DNA of 32,907 bases from CAMQRS01 sp964370065 (GCA_964370065.1 CAYJGK010000020.1:1-32907), one strand, 5' to 3'. Counted from the first letter of the stretch, positions 6,521 through 14,839 are shown. Notes: generated by a model not told the origin, from the letters alone. Translations and numbers: made by a program.

Positions 6521-8782
6521 TTAATCATATAAAGCACGACTTAATAATTCATCTTGAATATCTTTATTTAAGTTGACAAAGATAGCACTGTATCCCGCTA
6601 CACGCACAATTAAATCAGGGTATTTCTCAGGGTGTGCCTGAGCCTCTTCTAATACGCCATGATCCACTACGGTTACCATTAATTGACACCCTCCTTTTTT
6701 AAAGTAGGTATTAAATAAGGCTTGTACTTTTGCTTTTTCTTGTTGCATCATACGAGGGGTAAACTTAATGTTTTGAACGCTTCCAGCATGGTATTTAGCA
6801 TCAAACTTACATAATGAGTTTAAAGTAGCAGTGGGACCATTTAAAGCCGCTCCCCCTTGTGGATTATTGGCAGGATTAGTGAAGACACCAGAGTTTCTTC
6901 CATCATAACTTGCAGCTGTTTGTTTACCCCAGTCAGTATTAGTTTGATTATTACTAATTACAATTAAGAAATAACCCATACCAGCTTGGATTCCACGCTC
7001 TCGCATCCCTTTGGCTACATGTTCATATAAATCATTCGCTAAGGCATCACATTCTTCATGATCGTTTCCATATTTAGCGACATTCCATAAGTCTTGTTGC
7101 GTGCGCTCATATCCAACAAAGTCAGCTAGCGCTGCCTCGTTTATCTGTTGTAGCGTATATTTTTGCTCATCAAATACTAAGGTTTTAATAGCATATAAAG
7201 AATCGGAAGCATTGATGTTACCATAAGTCTCATTAGTCCCACCTAAGATTTCTACACCACCATCTAATAAAGCAACTTCCTTTTCGATGCAGTCATCCAT
7301 TAAAATACTATTGAATAAAAATGAAACTTCTCGGTTCATTACTGTATAACTATGCATTTGGGCATGGACACTTAAATCATAATAGTAATTTAAGATTTCT
7401 TTGTATTTAGTATATAAATCATCAAAAGTATGGTAAGCATCTAAACTTGGTACATGAACGTTTCCAACACGCTTGCTATGGTCCATTGGGTCATAGCCTT
7501 CATTCATGGTCATTTGTAGCACTTTCAACAGATTCAATAAAACATTCGGTGTACCAATACTTTTTCCTTGAATAACAAATTCACCACATCCAAACGGTAC
7601 ATAATGTTTAGCCACTTCTTCCTCTACACGCATTCCATACATAACAGCCTTCACATTAACATCATCATTGTATAATGTTGGATAAGTCGCTCCACTAGCG
7701 ATACAATCATAAGCCATATCCATAATATAGGATGGGGTAGTTGAATCAAAACGTAATGTGAACTGAGGTTCTACATAACGTGTGTCTTTACAAACACGTA
7801 AACATATTTTCGCAAATAAGTCCGCTCCTTCTACATCGCTTCTTCCTGCCCCCCCTACAATGATACGACCGTTAACTGTGGTGCGACGATTTTCAATCAT
7901 AAACCATAGTGATTTTAAGTAACGATATGCTTCTTCTTCATCAATCACTCCATTTTGAATATCATGTTTTAAGAAAGTACCTAATAAGTCATCCAATCGA
8001 CCGTAGTTAATGGCTCCAGCACATAAAGCATACAACCAAAATAATTGTAAGGCTTGGTGGAATGTTTCAGGTTTGTGGTGTTGAATGTGAGTTAATGAAT
8101 CACGCATTAATAATAAATCTTTTTGTCGCTCTACACTAGCTTCTTCTAATTGTGTATCGATTTGTTGAATTTGGCTAGCTATTACTGTTTGTAGTAATTG
8201 CATACTTTCAATACAAGCACAAATAAAGGCATTTTGTGTTTTACTGTGTAATAAGTCGATGATTCCTTCAATTCCTAGATTTAATAATTTTTTATAATCT
8301 AACATCATCCCACTTAATCGGGCAGTTGCCATAAACGGATATTTACAATCAATAAAACGTCCTACTTCTTCATTTAATACATCTTGACAATATAAAGTTT
8401 TCACATCATGTTCTTGCCAGTAATTATATAGTGCATCAATTTTAGAGTGTTCTTTTTCTTCTAGTCCTTCTTTAAAAGCTCTTAATTTGTGGAACACACA
8501 ATAATGTCCGACACCACCAATACTGGTTACACTACCAAATCCGATAGGTAAAAAATCTAAACGCCCTGCTAATAAATCACCATTTTCAATGGTTCTAAAT
8601 AGAGTAGGTAATAATACTTTAATACAATTAATTTCACGCGTTGCTTTATCTAAGTTTGCACTTTCTTTATGCACTCTTGTGTATTCTTCCATGATATGTA
8701 GTTGTTCGCTAAGTGGTTTCTCACAAGGGATTTTGATACTGACTTCTGCATTTTGAGGTCCATCTATATTAATTTTTGCCAT
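6521..8782 (-). CDS. Glycyl radical enzyme of the pyruvate formate-lyase superfamily, substrate unassigned
   Basis: This 753-residue protein has the two hallmarks of glycyl radical enzymes: the thiyl-radical cysteine loop GCGEF (Cys399, Glu401) and the C-terminal radical site RVAGYSAIFVNL (Gly730). Other family blocks include GRLDDLLGTF near residue 262, LGGTNETYGNI near 515 and DGRNSGVF near 627. Pyruvate formate-lyase itself has paired cysteines, so that reaction is unlikely. Dehydratase-type members (glycerol, propanediol, choline lyase, hydroxyproline) have Cys-x-Glu, usually GCVE or GCIE; here the middle residue is glycine. Glu401 could serve as the general base. Such enzymes need a radical-SAM activase, and none is encoded in this window. 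A strong promoter (8812-8840) drives it, and deoR follows. I would not name a substrate. The enzyme must work without oxygen. Confidence 0.88.
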   Translation of the reverse strand: MAKINIDGPQNAEVSIKIPCEKPLSEQLHIMEEYTRVHKESANLDKATREINCIKVLLPTLFRTIENGDLLAGRLDFLPIGFGSVTSIGGVGHYCVFHKLRAFKEGLEEKEHSKIDALYNYWQEHDVKTLYCQDVLNEEVGRFIDCKYPFMATARLSGMMLDYKKLLNLGIEGIIDLLHSKTQNAFICACIESMQLLQTVIASQIQQIDTQLEEASVERQKDLLLMRDSLTHIQHHKPETFHQALQLFWLYALCAGAINYGRLDDLLGTFLKHDIQNGVIDEEEAYRYLKSLWFMIENRRTTVNGRIIVGGAGRSDVEGADLFAKICLRVCKDTRYVEPQFTLRFDSTTPSYIMDMAYDCIASGATYPTLYNDDVNVKAVMYGMRVEEEVAKHYVPFGCGEFVIQGKSIGTPNVLLNLLKVLQMTMNEGYDPMDHSKRVGNVHVPSLDAYHTFDDLYTKYKEILNYYYDLSVHAQMHSYTVMNREVSFLFNSILMDDCIEKEVALLDGGVEILGGTNETYGNINASDSLYAIKTLVFDEQKYTLQQINEAALADFVGYERTQQDLWNVAKYGNDHEECDALANDLYEHVAKGMRERGIQAGMGYFLIVISNNQTNTDWGKQTAASYDGRNSGVFTNPANNPQGGAALNGPTATLNSLCKFDAKYHAGSVQNIKFTPRMMQQEKAKVQALFNTYFKKGGCQLMVTVVDHGVLEEAQAHPEKYPDLIVRVAGYSAIFVNLNKDIQDELLSRALYD

Positions 8783-8811
8783 GATTTTATTTCTCCTTAT
8801 TAATCACTGAG

Positions 8812-8840
8812 ATTATAACACCACCCCGAATATAGGTCAA
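8812..8840 (-). promoter_or_regulatory. Strong promoter of the glycyl radical enzyme gene
   Basis: On the minus strand TTGACC (8835-8840) and a perfect TATAAT (8812-8817) are exactly 17 bp apart. This gives a leader of about 23 nt with AAGGAGA ahead of the ATG at 8782. Confidence 0.8.
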
Positions 8841-8878
8841 CTGAAATTAGTCATAAATATTCAAAAGTGTTCAAAACG
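8840..8878. promoter_or_regulatory. Candidate operators upstream of the glycyl radical enzyme promoter
   Basis: Two elements lie upstream of the -35. ACTGAAATTAGT (8840-8851) has ACT/AGT arms around the GAAATTA core also found in the deoR promoter. A direct repeat TTCAAAA follows, at 8860-8866 and 8870-8876, with a 10-bp period (one helical turn). Either could bind the DeoR-family protein. The assignment is inferred. Confidence 0.4.
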
Positions 8879-8887
8879 TTCCATTTA

Positions 8888-8915
8888 TTTACGATTTTAG
8901 ATTTTGTGTTATACT
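8888..8915 (+). promoter_or_regulatory. Promoter of the UvrA-like gene
   Basis: TTTACG (8888-8893) and TATACT (8910-8915) are 16 bp apart and lie 18 bp before the ATG at 8934. AAAGGAGA forms the ribosome binding site. It diverges from the glycyl radical enzyme promoter. Confidence 0.55.
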
Positions 8916-8933
8916 AAAGAAAAGGAGAATAAC

Positions 8934-11390
8934 ATGCCAAATGAAATTATAATAAAAAATGCAAGAGTGCATAATTTAAAAAATATATCACTGCACTTTC
9001 CCAAGCAACAACTTATTGCTTTATGTGGTGTATCGGGAAGTGGAAAAAGTAGTTTTGCTATGCAAATCCTACAAAAAGAAAGCCAAAGGCAATATTTAGA
9101 ATCTATGGGAATTTTAAACGATGGATTAAATGCCACATTAGTGGATACAATAGAAGGGTTATCACCTTCTATTGCCATTGCTCAAAAGGTGTTATCCAGT
9201 AATCCTCGCTCCACACTAGGAACGTATACAGAAATCTTTACATTTTTGCGATTGCTGTATGCACACTTAGCTACAAGAGTTTGTATTCATTGTGGAAAAG
9301 ACATTGCTCAACCAATTGAAACAACTTTAGAAATTGATGCTAAACAGCTAACTTGTCCACACTGTAAACAAAAATTATCACCTTTCAACATGGCTAGCTT
9401 TTCTTTTAATAAAAAAGAAGGTGCATGTGAACATTGTGCAGGGTTAGGTAAGGTGAATGAAATTGATTATAGCCAACTAATTGACCCAGAGAAAACCATT
9501 GCACAAGGCGCATTCTATTTATGGAACGCAGAAATGTTCGGTGAACATTATGCAAAAGTATTAAAAAAATGTGGGGAACATTATGGGTTTCACTTTGCAG
9601 TTGATAAAAAAGTGAAACAATATTCAGAATTAGAGCGACTAGTTTTCTACTATGGTGTCAATCACCCTAGTTTCATTGCCCAATTTCCAAACATAAAAAA
9701 ACCAAGGAGGGTGGCAGATGGGTATGTGGAAGGAATAAAAACATATATTGAGAAAAAAGTCAGTGGTGTAGAGGATAAACAAAGCCTACCTAGTGTGTTG
9801 CGCAATGCAATTATTCAACAGATATGTCCAGTATGCCAAGGAAGTCGATTAGGTTTTGATGGGCGTAGCGCGCATTTAAGGGGTTATACAATCAATCAAG
9901 TAACAACAATGAATTTGGTGCAACTACAAAACTTTATACATAGTATAGAGTATACTATACAAGATGACAGACAAGCACTGGTGAAATCTATTGTTTTTGA
10001 TTTAAATAAAAGACTGCATAGTGTACTAGAAATGGGTTTAGGCTACTTGTCTTTAAATCGAGTGATGTCTACTCTATCAGGAGGAGAATCACAACGAGTC
10101 CGTTTAAGTCGTATTTTAGAAAGTGGTTTAAGTGGTGTGTTATATATATTAGATGAACCAACAACAGGATTGCACGCCAAAGATACTCATACAATGGTAG
10201 AAGCGTTAAGGCGTTTACGTGATTTAGGCAATACTGTTATCGTAGTGGAGCATGACATGGATTTTATTAGGCAATGTGATTATATCATTGAATTTGGACC
10301 GCAAGCTGGAACAAAAGGGGGAGAGGTTGTCTTTAATGGACCAATACATGATTTTATCCATAAAAGTCAAACAGTAACGGCTCAATGTTTAAATACAAAG
10401 TTAACTGTCCAGCAAACTAGAAAACAAGCACATGCTTATTTGCACATTAATAATGCGTATGCACATAATTTAAAACACATCCACACGCAGATTCCACTCC
10501 ATCAACTTGTATGTTTTAGTGGAGTAAGTGGAAGTGGTAAAAGTTCATTAGTCATGGATGTTATTGCAAACTATTTACAAAATAAGCAAGGAAAGGTAGA
10601 TGAAATACACAGTGATCATGATATTCAACAAGTTATTTGTATGGATCAACAAGCTATGGGAACCATGAATCGAAGCAATATTGCAACGTATAGTGAAGTG
10701 TATATACATATTCGACAATTTTTTGCACAGTTAGACCAAGCAAAAATAAATAAGTTAACACCAGCATCGTTCTCTTTTAATGTAAAAGGTGGGCGCTGTG
10801 AAAAATGCCAGGGATTAGGAGTGTTAGCACTAAACTTGCAATTTTTGGAAGATGTTGAAGTATTGTGTCCTGTTTGTGAAGGACAACGTTTCAAACAAAA
10901 AGTATTACAAGTAAAAACAGAAGGTAAGCACATTTCAGATGTTTTAAATATGAGTGTTCACCAAGCACTTTTATTCTTTGAAAAGCAACCTGCTATTTAT
11001 GAGAAATTAAAAGTATTAGAAGAAGTAGGTTTAGGCTATGTAAGTTTAGGACAAACTACATCTACCTTATCCGGTGGGGAGTGTCAGCGTTTGAAACTAG
11101 CTAAGTACTTAGCAAAAACAAATGCTAACCATACTCTATTCATCTTAGATGAGCCAACTACTGGATTACATCCTAGTAATATTAAAGATTTATTATTGTT
11201 ACTAACAAAATTAGTACAACTCAACCATTCTGTATTCGTCATTGAACATGCTTTAGAAGTAATTGCACAAAGTGACTATATCGTAGAGTTAGGAATAGGA
11301 GCAGGGGATTGTGGCGGTGAAATTATTGCAATGGGAACCCCTTTTGAAATCGCACAAAATCCTAAGAGCATAACGGGTCAATATTTATAA
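8934..11390 (+). CDS. Short UvrA paralogue (UvrA2-type ABC ATPase)
   Basis: This 818-residue tandem ABC ATPase is clearly of the UvrA family. The first Walker A GVSGSGKSS is at 32-40, the first LSGGESQR at about 381, the second Walker A at about 530 and the second LSGGECQR at about 712; both Walker B regions read LDEPTTGLH. Zinc-binding pairs are present (C117/C120, C141/C144, C165/C168, and CEKC plus CPVC in the second half). Canonical UvrA has about 940-950 residues. Here the RSTLGTYTEIFTFLRLLYA segment leads within about 50 residues to the SFSFN..GACEHC zinc finger, so the roughly 120-residue UvrB-binding domain is missing. UvrA2 and drug-resistance UvrA-like proteins (DrrC type) share this loss. 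It is probably not the excision-repair UvrA, and may give damage or drug tolerance. The ATG at 8934 is chosen for its AAAGGAGA site. Confidence 0.88.
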   Translation: MPNEIIIKNARVHNLKNISLHFPKQQLIALCGVSGSGKSSFAMQILQKESQRQYLESMGILNDGLNATLVDTIEGLSPSIAIAQKVLSSNPRSTLGTYTEIFTFLRLLYAHLATRVCIHCGKDIAQPIETTLEIDAKQLTCPHCKQKLSPFNMASFSFNKKEGACEHCAGLGKVNEIDYSQLIDPEKTIAQGAFYLWNAEMFGEHYAKVLKKCGEHYGFHFAVDKKVKQYSELERLVFYYGVNHPSFIAQFPNIKKPRRVADGYVEGIKTYIEKKVSGVEDKQSLPSVLRNAIIQQICPVCQGSRLGFDGRSAHLRGYTINQVTTMNLVQLQNFIHSIEYTIQDDRQALVKSIVFDLNKRLHSVLEMGLGYLSLNRVMSTLSGGESQRVRLSRILESGLSGVLYILDEPTTGLHAKDTHTMVEALRRLRDLGNTVIVVEHDMDFIRQCDYIIEFGPQAGTKGGEVVFNGPIHDFIHKSQTVTAQCLNTKLTVQQTRKQAHAYLHINNAYAHNLKHIHTQIPLHQLVCFSGVSGSGKSSLVMDVIANYLQNKQGKVDEIHSDHDIQQVICMDQQAMGTMNRSNIATYSEVYIHIRQFFAQLDQAKINKLTPASFSFNVKGGRCEKCQGLGVLALNLQFLEDVEVLCPVCEGQRFKQKVLQVKTEGKHISDVLNMSVHQALLFFEKQPAIYEKLKVLEEVGLGYVSLGQTTSTLSGGECQRLKLAKYLAKTNANHTLFILDEPTTGLHPSNIKDLLLLLTKLVQLNHSVFVIEHALEVIAQSDYIVELGIGAGDCGGEIIAMGTPFEIAQNPKSITGQYL

Positions 11391-11419
11391 AAAAAGCAAA
11401 CCAATAAGGTTTGCTTTTT
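11391..11419. terminator. Bidirectional terminator between the UvrA-like and nitroreductase genes
   Basis: A 12-bp perfect stem AAAAAGCAAACC/GGTTTGCTTTTT (11391-11402 with 11408-11419) has an AATAA loop and begins right after the UvrA-like stop codon. Poly-A and poly-T flanks serve both converging genes. Confidence 0.85.
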
Positions 11420-11923
11420 TTATTTTATTGTTTCAAAGTGAACACGACTTTCCACATAACGATCTATAAATTTAGCTTCTTGTGTAGAATATCCGATGGG
11501 TACAATCGCAAAAGGTAACAGGTGAGCAGGTAGTTTGCAAATTTCACTTACTAATTGCATACGTTCATTTTCTGGAGCAACCCCTAACCAAACACTAGCT
11601 AACCCTAGATGAGTGGCTTCTAATAATAAATTTTGTGTAGCAGCTCCTAAGTCATGTTGCCATCTTTTAGGTTTACGCATCTTCGTTTCATCTCCTAATA
11701 AAACGATTACACAAGATGCTTCTTTAGCCATTCCCATAAAAGGGGAAATAGCGGCAATCTGGTCTAAAGTGGTTTGTTCTTCAATAATTAAAAATTGCCA
11801 AGCTTGTTGGTTTGCAGCACTAGGAGCTTGCATAGCAGCTTTTGTTAGTTGGATTAATTTTTCTCTTTCGACTTTTTGTGAAGTGTATTGTCGAATGCTT
11901 CTTCTAGTATAAATTTCGTTCAT
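11420..11923 (-). CDS. Nitroreductase-family FMN flavoprotein
   Basis: This is a 167-residue member of the short nitroreductase family. The N-terminal TRRSIRQY motif binds FMN phosphate, AMQAPSAANQQAW is the second FMN-contact segment, DLGAATQNLLLEATHLGLASVWLG forms the dimer core, and PFAIVPIGY ends the fold. Such enzymes reduce quinones, nitro compounds or flavins with NAD(P)H; the natural substrate is not predictable. Its ATG overlaps the TmcAL stop codon in an ATGA arrangement (11920-11923), so the two are translationally coupled and form an operon. A second, related nitroreductase lies at 21335-21847. Confidence 0.85.
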   Translation of the reverse strand: MNEIYTRRSIRQYTSQKVEREKLIQLTKAAMQAPSAANQQAWQFLIIEEQTTLDQIAAISPFMGMAKEASCVIVLLGDETKMRKPKRWQHDLGAATQNLLLEATHLGLASVWLGVAPENERMQLVSEICKLPAHLLPFAIVPIGYSTQEAKFIDRYVESRVHFETIK

Positions 11924-13029
11924 GATGGGATCTCTCTTTCTATAAAAATTGGTTTTTGTAATTCACTATGAATATGCTGGATACGATCTTCTACTACTTG
12001 GTAATACACAGAAGTAGCTTTCCATTCCATTTCTTTATAAGGCTGTGGAATTTGATTAAACTTTGAAGCGATACATACTTCTTGTTTGACTAATGATTTA
12101 ATATGTTTTTGCCCTTTTTGATTAAAACCTAAAATACGTAAATAATTAGGTAAACTTAAATCATTTACACTTTGCTTGGTTGTTTGGTTCAGCAAATGAA
12201 TGAGGGTTCTTTGAATTCTTGCCTTTGTATATCGTTTACTAATGCATAGATTTAGAAAGTGATCATAATCATCCGTTTGTTTAGCAAATTTAATGAGGCG
12301 GTGTTCGATTCCTTCATCCATTAAAAATAGCTGTGATAAGTAGGCGGGGGGTAATGTATAGAGAAGGAATTGAATAGAAGGATAGTAATGTTTCATCAAA
12401 TGCGTACTTTGCAATGCGAGCATAGGCGTATGTTTAGTATATTCCAATTGATTCGCGATGGCATGACGAATAGCACTAGCACTGCTATGGCCACTTTGTA
12501 GGGTTGTATCATGATAGGCATTCGTACGTAAGATAGTTTTAGTATCAATCTGTAAAGGCGTAGCATATTTAATATAGTTGATTCCTAATATATCATTAGG
12601 TGGTAAATCACCATATATTTTAGAGTATGCTTGTGCACTCGATAGACCTTGCTTTAAATGATTTTTAAAATGTGAGGTATCTTTAGTTGCTAAGTGTTGT
12701 AATTGCTTGATACTGTTACTTTCTGAACCGAATACAATAGTATTCACATTTGCTAAGTGCAGTAAGTGGACACTTGCTTGTGCAAAATAATTTGCACTTT
12801 GCACACTATAAATAAAAGGTAATTCAATGACTAAGTCTACACCGTGTTGTAAAGCGATTTTTGTGCGCTCCCATTTATCAACAATCGCAGGTTCGCCTCT
12901 TTGTACAAAATTAGAAGACATCACACAAATTATTAAGTCAGGTTGAAATTGCTTTTTTATTTCATTGATGTGGTGAATATGGCCATTATGAAATGGGTTG
13001 TATTCACAAATAATTCCGCATATATTCAT
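11920..13029 (-). CDS. tmcAL: tRNA(Met) cytidine acetate ligase TmcAL (YlbM family)
   Basis: This 369-residue protein of the YlbM/DUF795 family makes N4-acetylcytidine at the wobble position of elongator tRNA-Met, using acetate and ATP. The nucleotidyltransferase-like N-terminus shows EYNPFHNGHIHH with HxGH at His14-His17, followed by SNFVQRGEPAI and DLVIELP, all family-typical, and GHSSASAIRHAI further on. The ATG at 13029 has AAGGAGG upstream. In Bacillus the same gene lies next to ylbN and rpmF; here a nucleotidyltransferase gene sits between them and tmcAL points the other way. Its promoter faces the nucleotidyltransferase promoter across an inverted repeat at 13054-13094. Confidence 0.9.
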   Translation of the reverse strand: MNICGIICEYNPFHNGHIHHINEIKKQFQPDLIICVMSSNFVQRGEPAIVDKWERTKIALQHGVDLVIELPFIYSVQSANYFAQASVHLLHLANVNTIVFGSESNSIKQLQHLATKDTSHFKNHLKQGLSSAQAYSKIYGDLPPNDILGINYIKYATPLQIDTKTILRTNAYHDTTLQSGHSSASAIRHAIANQLEYTKHTPMLALQSTHLMKHYYPSIQFLLYTLPPAYLSQLFLMDEGIEHRLIKFAKQTDDYDHFLNLCISKRYTKARIQRTLIHLLNQTTKQSVNDLSLPNYLRILGFNQKGQKHIKSLVKQEVCIASKFNQIPQPYKEMEWKATSVYYQVVEDRIQHIHSELQKPIFIEREIPS

Positions 13030-13053
13030 AGATAGCCTCCTTTTACTTTTCTT

Positions 13054-13094
13054 ATTTTACCATAGATTGAAATTATATGGAATTATGGTAAAAT
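13054..13094. promoter_or_regulatory. Divergent promoters built on a perfect inverted repeat
   Basis: ATTTTACCATA (13054-13064) and TATGGTAAAAT (13084-13094) are perfect 11-bp inverted arms 19 bp apart. Each arm contains an extended -10 (TGG-TAAAAT), one per strand. The plus promoter also has TTGAAA (13067-13072) 16 bp before its -10. The minus promoter has at best TTCCAT. The plus promoter drives the nucleotidyltransferase and the minus promoter tmcAL. Confidence 0.6.
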
Positions 13095-13121
13095 AATAAT
13101 CGAGAGAAAAGAGGGAAATAG

Positions 13122-14036
13122 ATGAAAGATCCAATTTTAGTTGTATTAGCTGCAGGTATGGGAAGTCGTTATGGAGGATTAAAACAAATTGATCCAATTG
13201 GTCCAAACAATGAAATTATTTTAGAACTTTCAGTATTTGACGCTATTACTGCAGGGTTTAAAAAAGTAGTATTTATTATAAAAAAAGAAATTGAACAAGA
13301 TTTTAAAGAAGCGATTGGAAATAAATTCAGTGATTACATTGAAGTAGAATATGTATTCCAAGATATACATACTTTACCAGTAGGGTGTCAAGTGCCAGCG
13401 CAACGTGTAAAACCATGGGGGACTGCACATGCTTTGATGTGTTGTAAAGAAGTGATTGATGCTCCTTTTGCAGTTATTAATGCCGATGATTACTATGGAA
13501 AAGAAGGATTTGTATCGCTGTATCAATTCTTAACAACAAGTACTAATGAAAATGAATATGCAATGGTTGGTTATGTATTAGAAAATACAGTGAGTGAACA
13601 TGGAAGTGTGGCTCGAGGTGTTTGTGAAATTAAAGATGGAAAATTAATCAATGTGCAGGAACTAACAAAAATTGAAGTACATGCTGATGTAATTGAACAT
13701 AGTATAGATGATGGAGCAACTTGGACAAAATTAGATAAAGAGGCTTTAGTATCAATGAATATGTGGGGATTCAAAGCGAGTGCAATCCAACGTTTTGAGG
13801 ATAGATTTTGCCAATTCGTTAATGAAGAAGTAGCAACTAATCCGTTAAAAGCAGAATATTTTATTCCTAAGGAAGTAGGTCGTTTATTGCAAGCGAACCA
13901 AATAGAAGTAAAAATGTTGTCAAGTCATGACCAATGGTATGGAGTAACTTATCAAGAAGATAAACCAATGGTAAAAGCAGGAATCAAAAAACTGATTGAT
14001 GAAGGAAAATACCCACAACCGTTGTGGAAACAGTAA
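13122..14036 (+). CDS. Sugar-phosphate-type nucleotidyltransferase
   Basis: This 304-residue protein has the NTP-transferase fold. The N-terminal signature LAAGMGSRYGG (9-19) followed by Lys21 binds the nucleotide triphosphate. The WGTAHAL segment and the metal-binding NADDYYG (near residue 120) follow as in glucose-1-phosphate uridylyl- and thymidylyltransferases. The C-terminal half has no left-handed helix repeat, so it is not GlmU-like. The sugar or alcohol-phosphate substrate cannot be told; a role in cell-envelope or polysaccharide precursors is likely. GAGGGAA precedes the ATG. It has its own promoter, and the next gene cluster starts from another promoter (14063-14091), so it is probably monocistronic. 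Confidence 0.8.
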   Translation: MKDPILVVLAAGMGSRYGGLKQIDPIGPNNEIILELSVFDAITAGFKKVVFIIKKEIEQDFKEAIGNKFSDYIEVEYVFQDIHTLPVGCQVPAQRVKPWGTAHALMCCKEVIDAPFAVINADDYYGKEGFVSLYQFLTTSTNENEYAMVGYVLENTVSEHGSVARGVCEIKDGKLINVQELTKIEVHADVIEHSIDDGATWTKLDKEALVSMNMWGFKASAIQRFEDRFCQFVNEEVATNPLKAEYFIPKEVGRLLQANQIEVKMLSSHDQWYGVTYQEDKPMVKAGIKKLIDEGKYPQPLWKQ

Positions 14037-14062
14037 GATTTAATTAAAACCTGTAAAAAAGA

Positions 14063-14091
14063 TTGACTTTAAATGTCATTTTACATATAAT
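14063..14091 (+). promoter_or_regulatory. Promoter of the yceD-rpmF operon
   Basis: TTGACT (14063-14068) and a perfect TATAAT (14086-14091) are exactly 17 bp apart, about 30 bp before the TTG start of the DUF177 gene. This strong promoter fits ribosomal protein expression. Confidence 0.8.
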
Positions 14092-14120
14092 TGTGTAGCG
14101 GACAACGAGAGGTGATTCTT

Positions 14121-14639
14121 TTGAAATGGTCGAAGCAAGAATTATTGAATAGTTTTAATGAGACAATTACATTTGATGAATTTATCACATTTGAACCACA
14201 CTTTATTTCAAAGATAAACCATTTGAGAGGACTTCAAGATGTTGAAGTAAACGGTGAGATTCATTATGATACCCACAGTGACTTAGCTACTTGTAGTTTT
14301 GAAATTGATGGAATCATGATTGTACCTTGTAGCATCTCAAACGAAGATGTTGAATACCCGTTCTCAACGCAATCTTCACAAGTGTTTGCCTTTCATAAAG
14401 TAGACAAAGATGAAGATGTAATTGAAGTTAAAAAAGATATTGTGGAACTAATGCCCGTCATATTCCAAAACATTATCTTAGAAATTCCTTTAAAAGTAGT
14501 AAAGGAAAACATTACACAATATCCCAAAGGAAAAGGTTGGGAAGTTGTCAAAGAGGAAACATACATCAAAGAAAAAGCGGATGAAATAGATCCTCGTTTA
14601 GCAAAGCTTAGAGATTTTAAAATCGAAGAAGATTCATAG
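14121..14639 (+). CDS. YceD/DUF177 family protein (YlbN-like)
   Basis: This is a 172-residue acidic protein of the DUF177 (YceD/YlbN) family, which is nearly always encoded directly before rpmF and has been linked to 23S rRNA accumulation and ribosome assembly in bacteria and plants. The TTG at 14121 is chosen as start because GAGAGGTG lies 6 nt upstream and the protein then begins with KWSKQEL, as in Bacillus YlbN; a longer frame lacks a good ribosome binding site. The C-terminal KGKGWEVVKEE and IDPRLAKLRDF segments are typical; the latter is the best conserved part of the family. It ends 10 bp before rpmF, with AGGAGGT at the junction. Confidence 0.85.
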   Translation: MKWSKQELLNSFNETITFDEFITFEPHFISKINHLRGLQDVEVNGEIHYDTHSDLATCSFEIDGIMIVPCSISNEDVEYPFSTQSSQVFAFHKVDKDEDVIEVKKDIVELMPVIFQNIILEIPLKVVKENITQYPKGKGWEVVKEETYIKEKADEIDPRLAKLRDFKIEEDS

Positions 14640-14649
14640 GAGGTAAATC

Positions 14650-14817
14650 ATGGCAGTACAACAAAGACGTAATTCAAAAACAAGAAAAGCGAAAAGAAGA
14701 ACTCACTACAAATTAGCAGCACCTACAATCACAAAGTGTAACGCATGTGGTGAATATGTAAGACCTCACAGAATGTGTGAATGTGGTCAATACAACGGTA
14801 AACAAATTACTGAATAA
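14650..14817 (+). CDS. rpmF: 50S ribosomal protein L32
   Basis: This 55-residue ribosomal protein starts with AVQQRRNSKTRKAKRRTHYKL, the basic L32 N-terminus that threads into 23S rRNA. It then has a zinc ribbon with Cys30 and Cys33 (CNAC) and Cys43 and Cys45 (CEC), so this is the zinc-containing (C+) form, not the cysteine-free paralogue some Bacillota carry. The gene is co-transcribed with the DUF177 gene 10 bp upstream, with AGGAGGT as ribosome binding site, and is followed by a strong terminator. Confidence 0.95.
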   Translation: MAVQQRRNSKTRKAKRRTHYKLAAPTITKCNACGEYVRPHRMCECGQYNGKQITE

Positions 14818-14839
14818 TCACACACGATCAGTGAAAACT

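Noticed and set aside
8866..8882. cre-like sequence around CAAAACGTTCCA near the glycyl radical enzyme promoter
   Set aside because: The central CG and flanking A/T are present but several fixed cre positions fail on both strands, so it is not better than chance.
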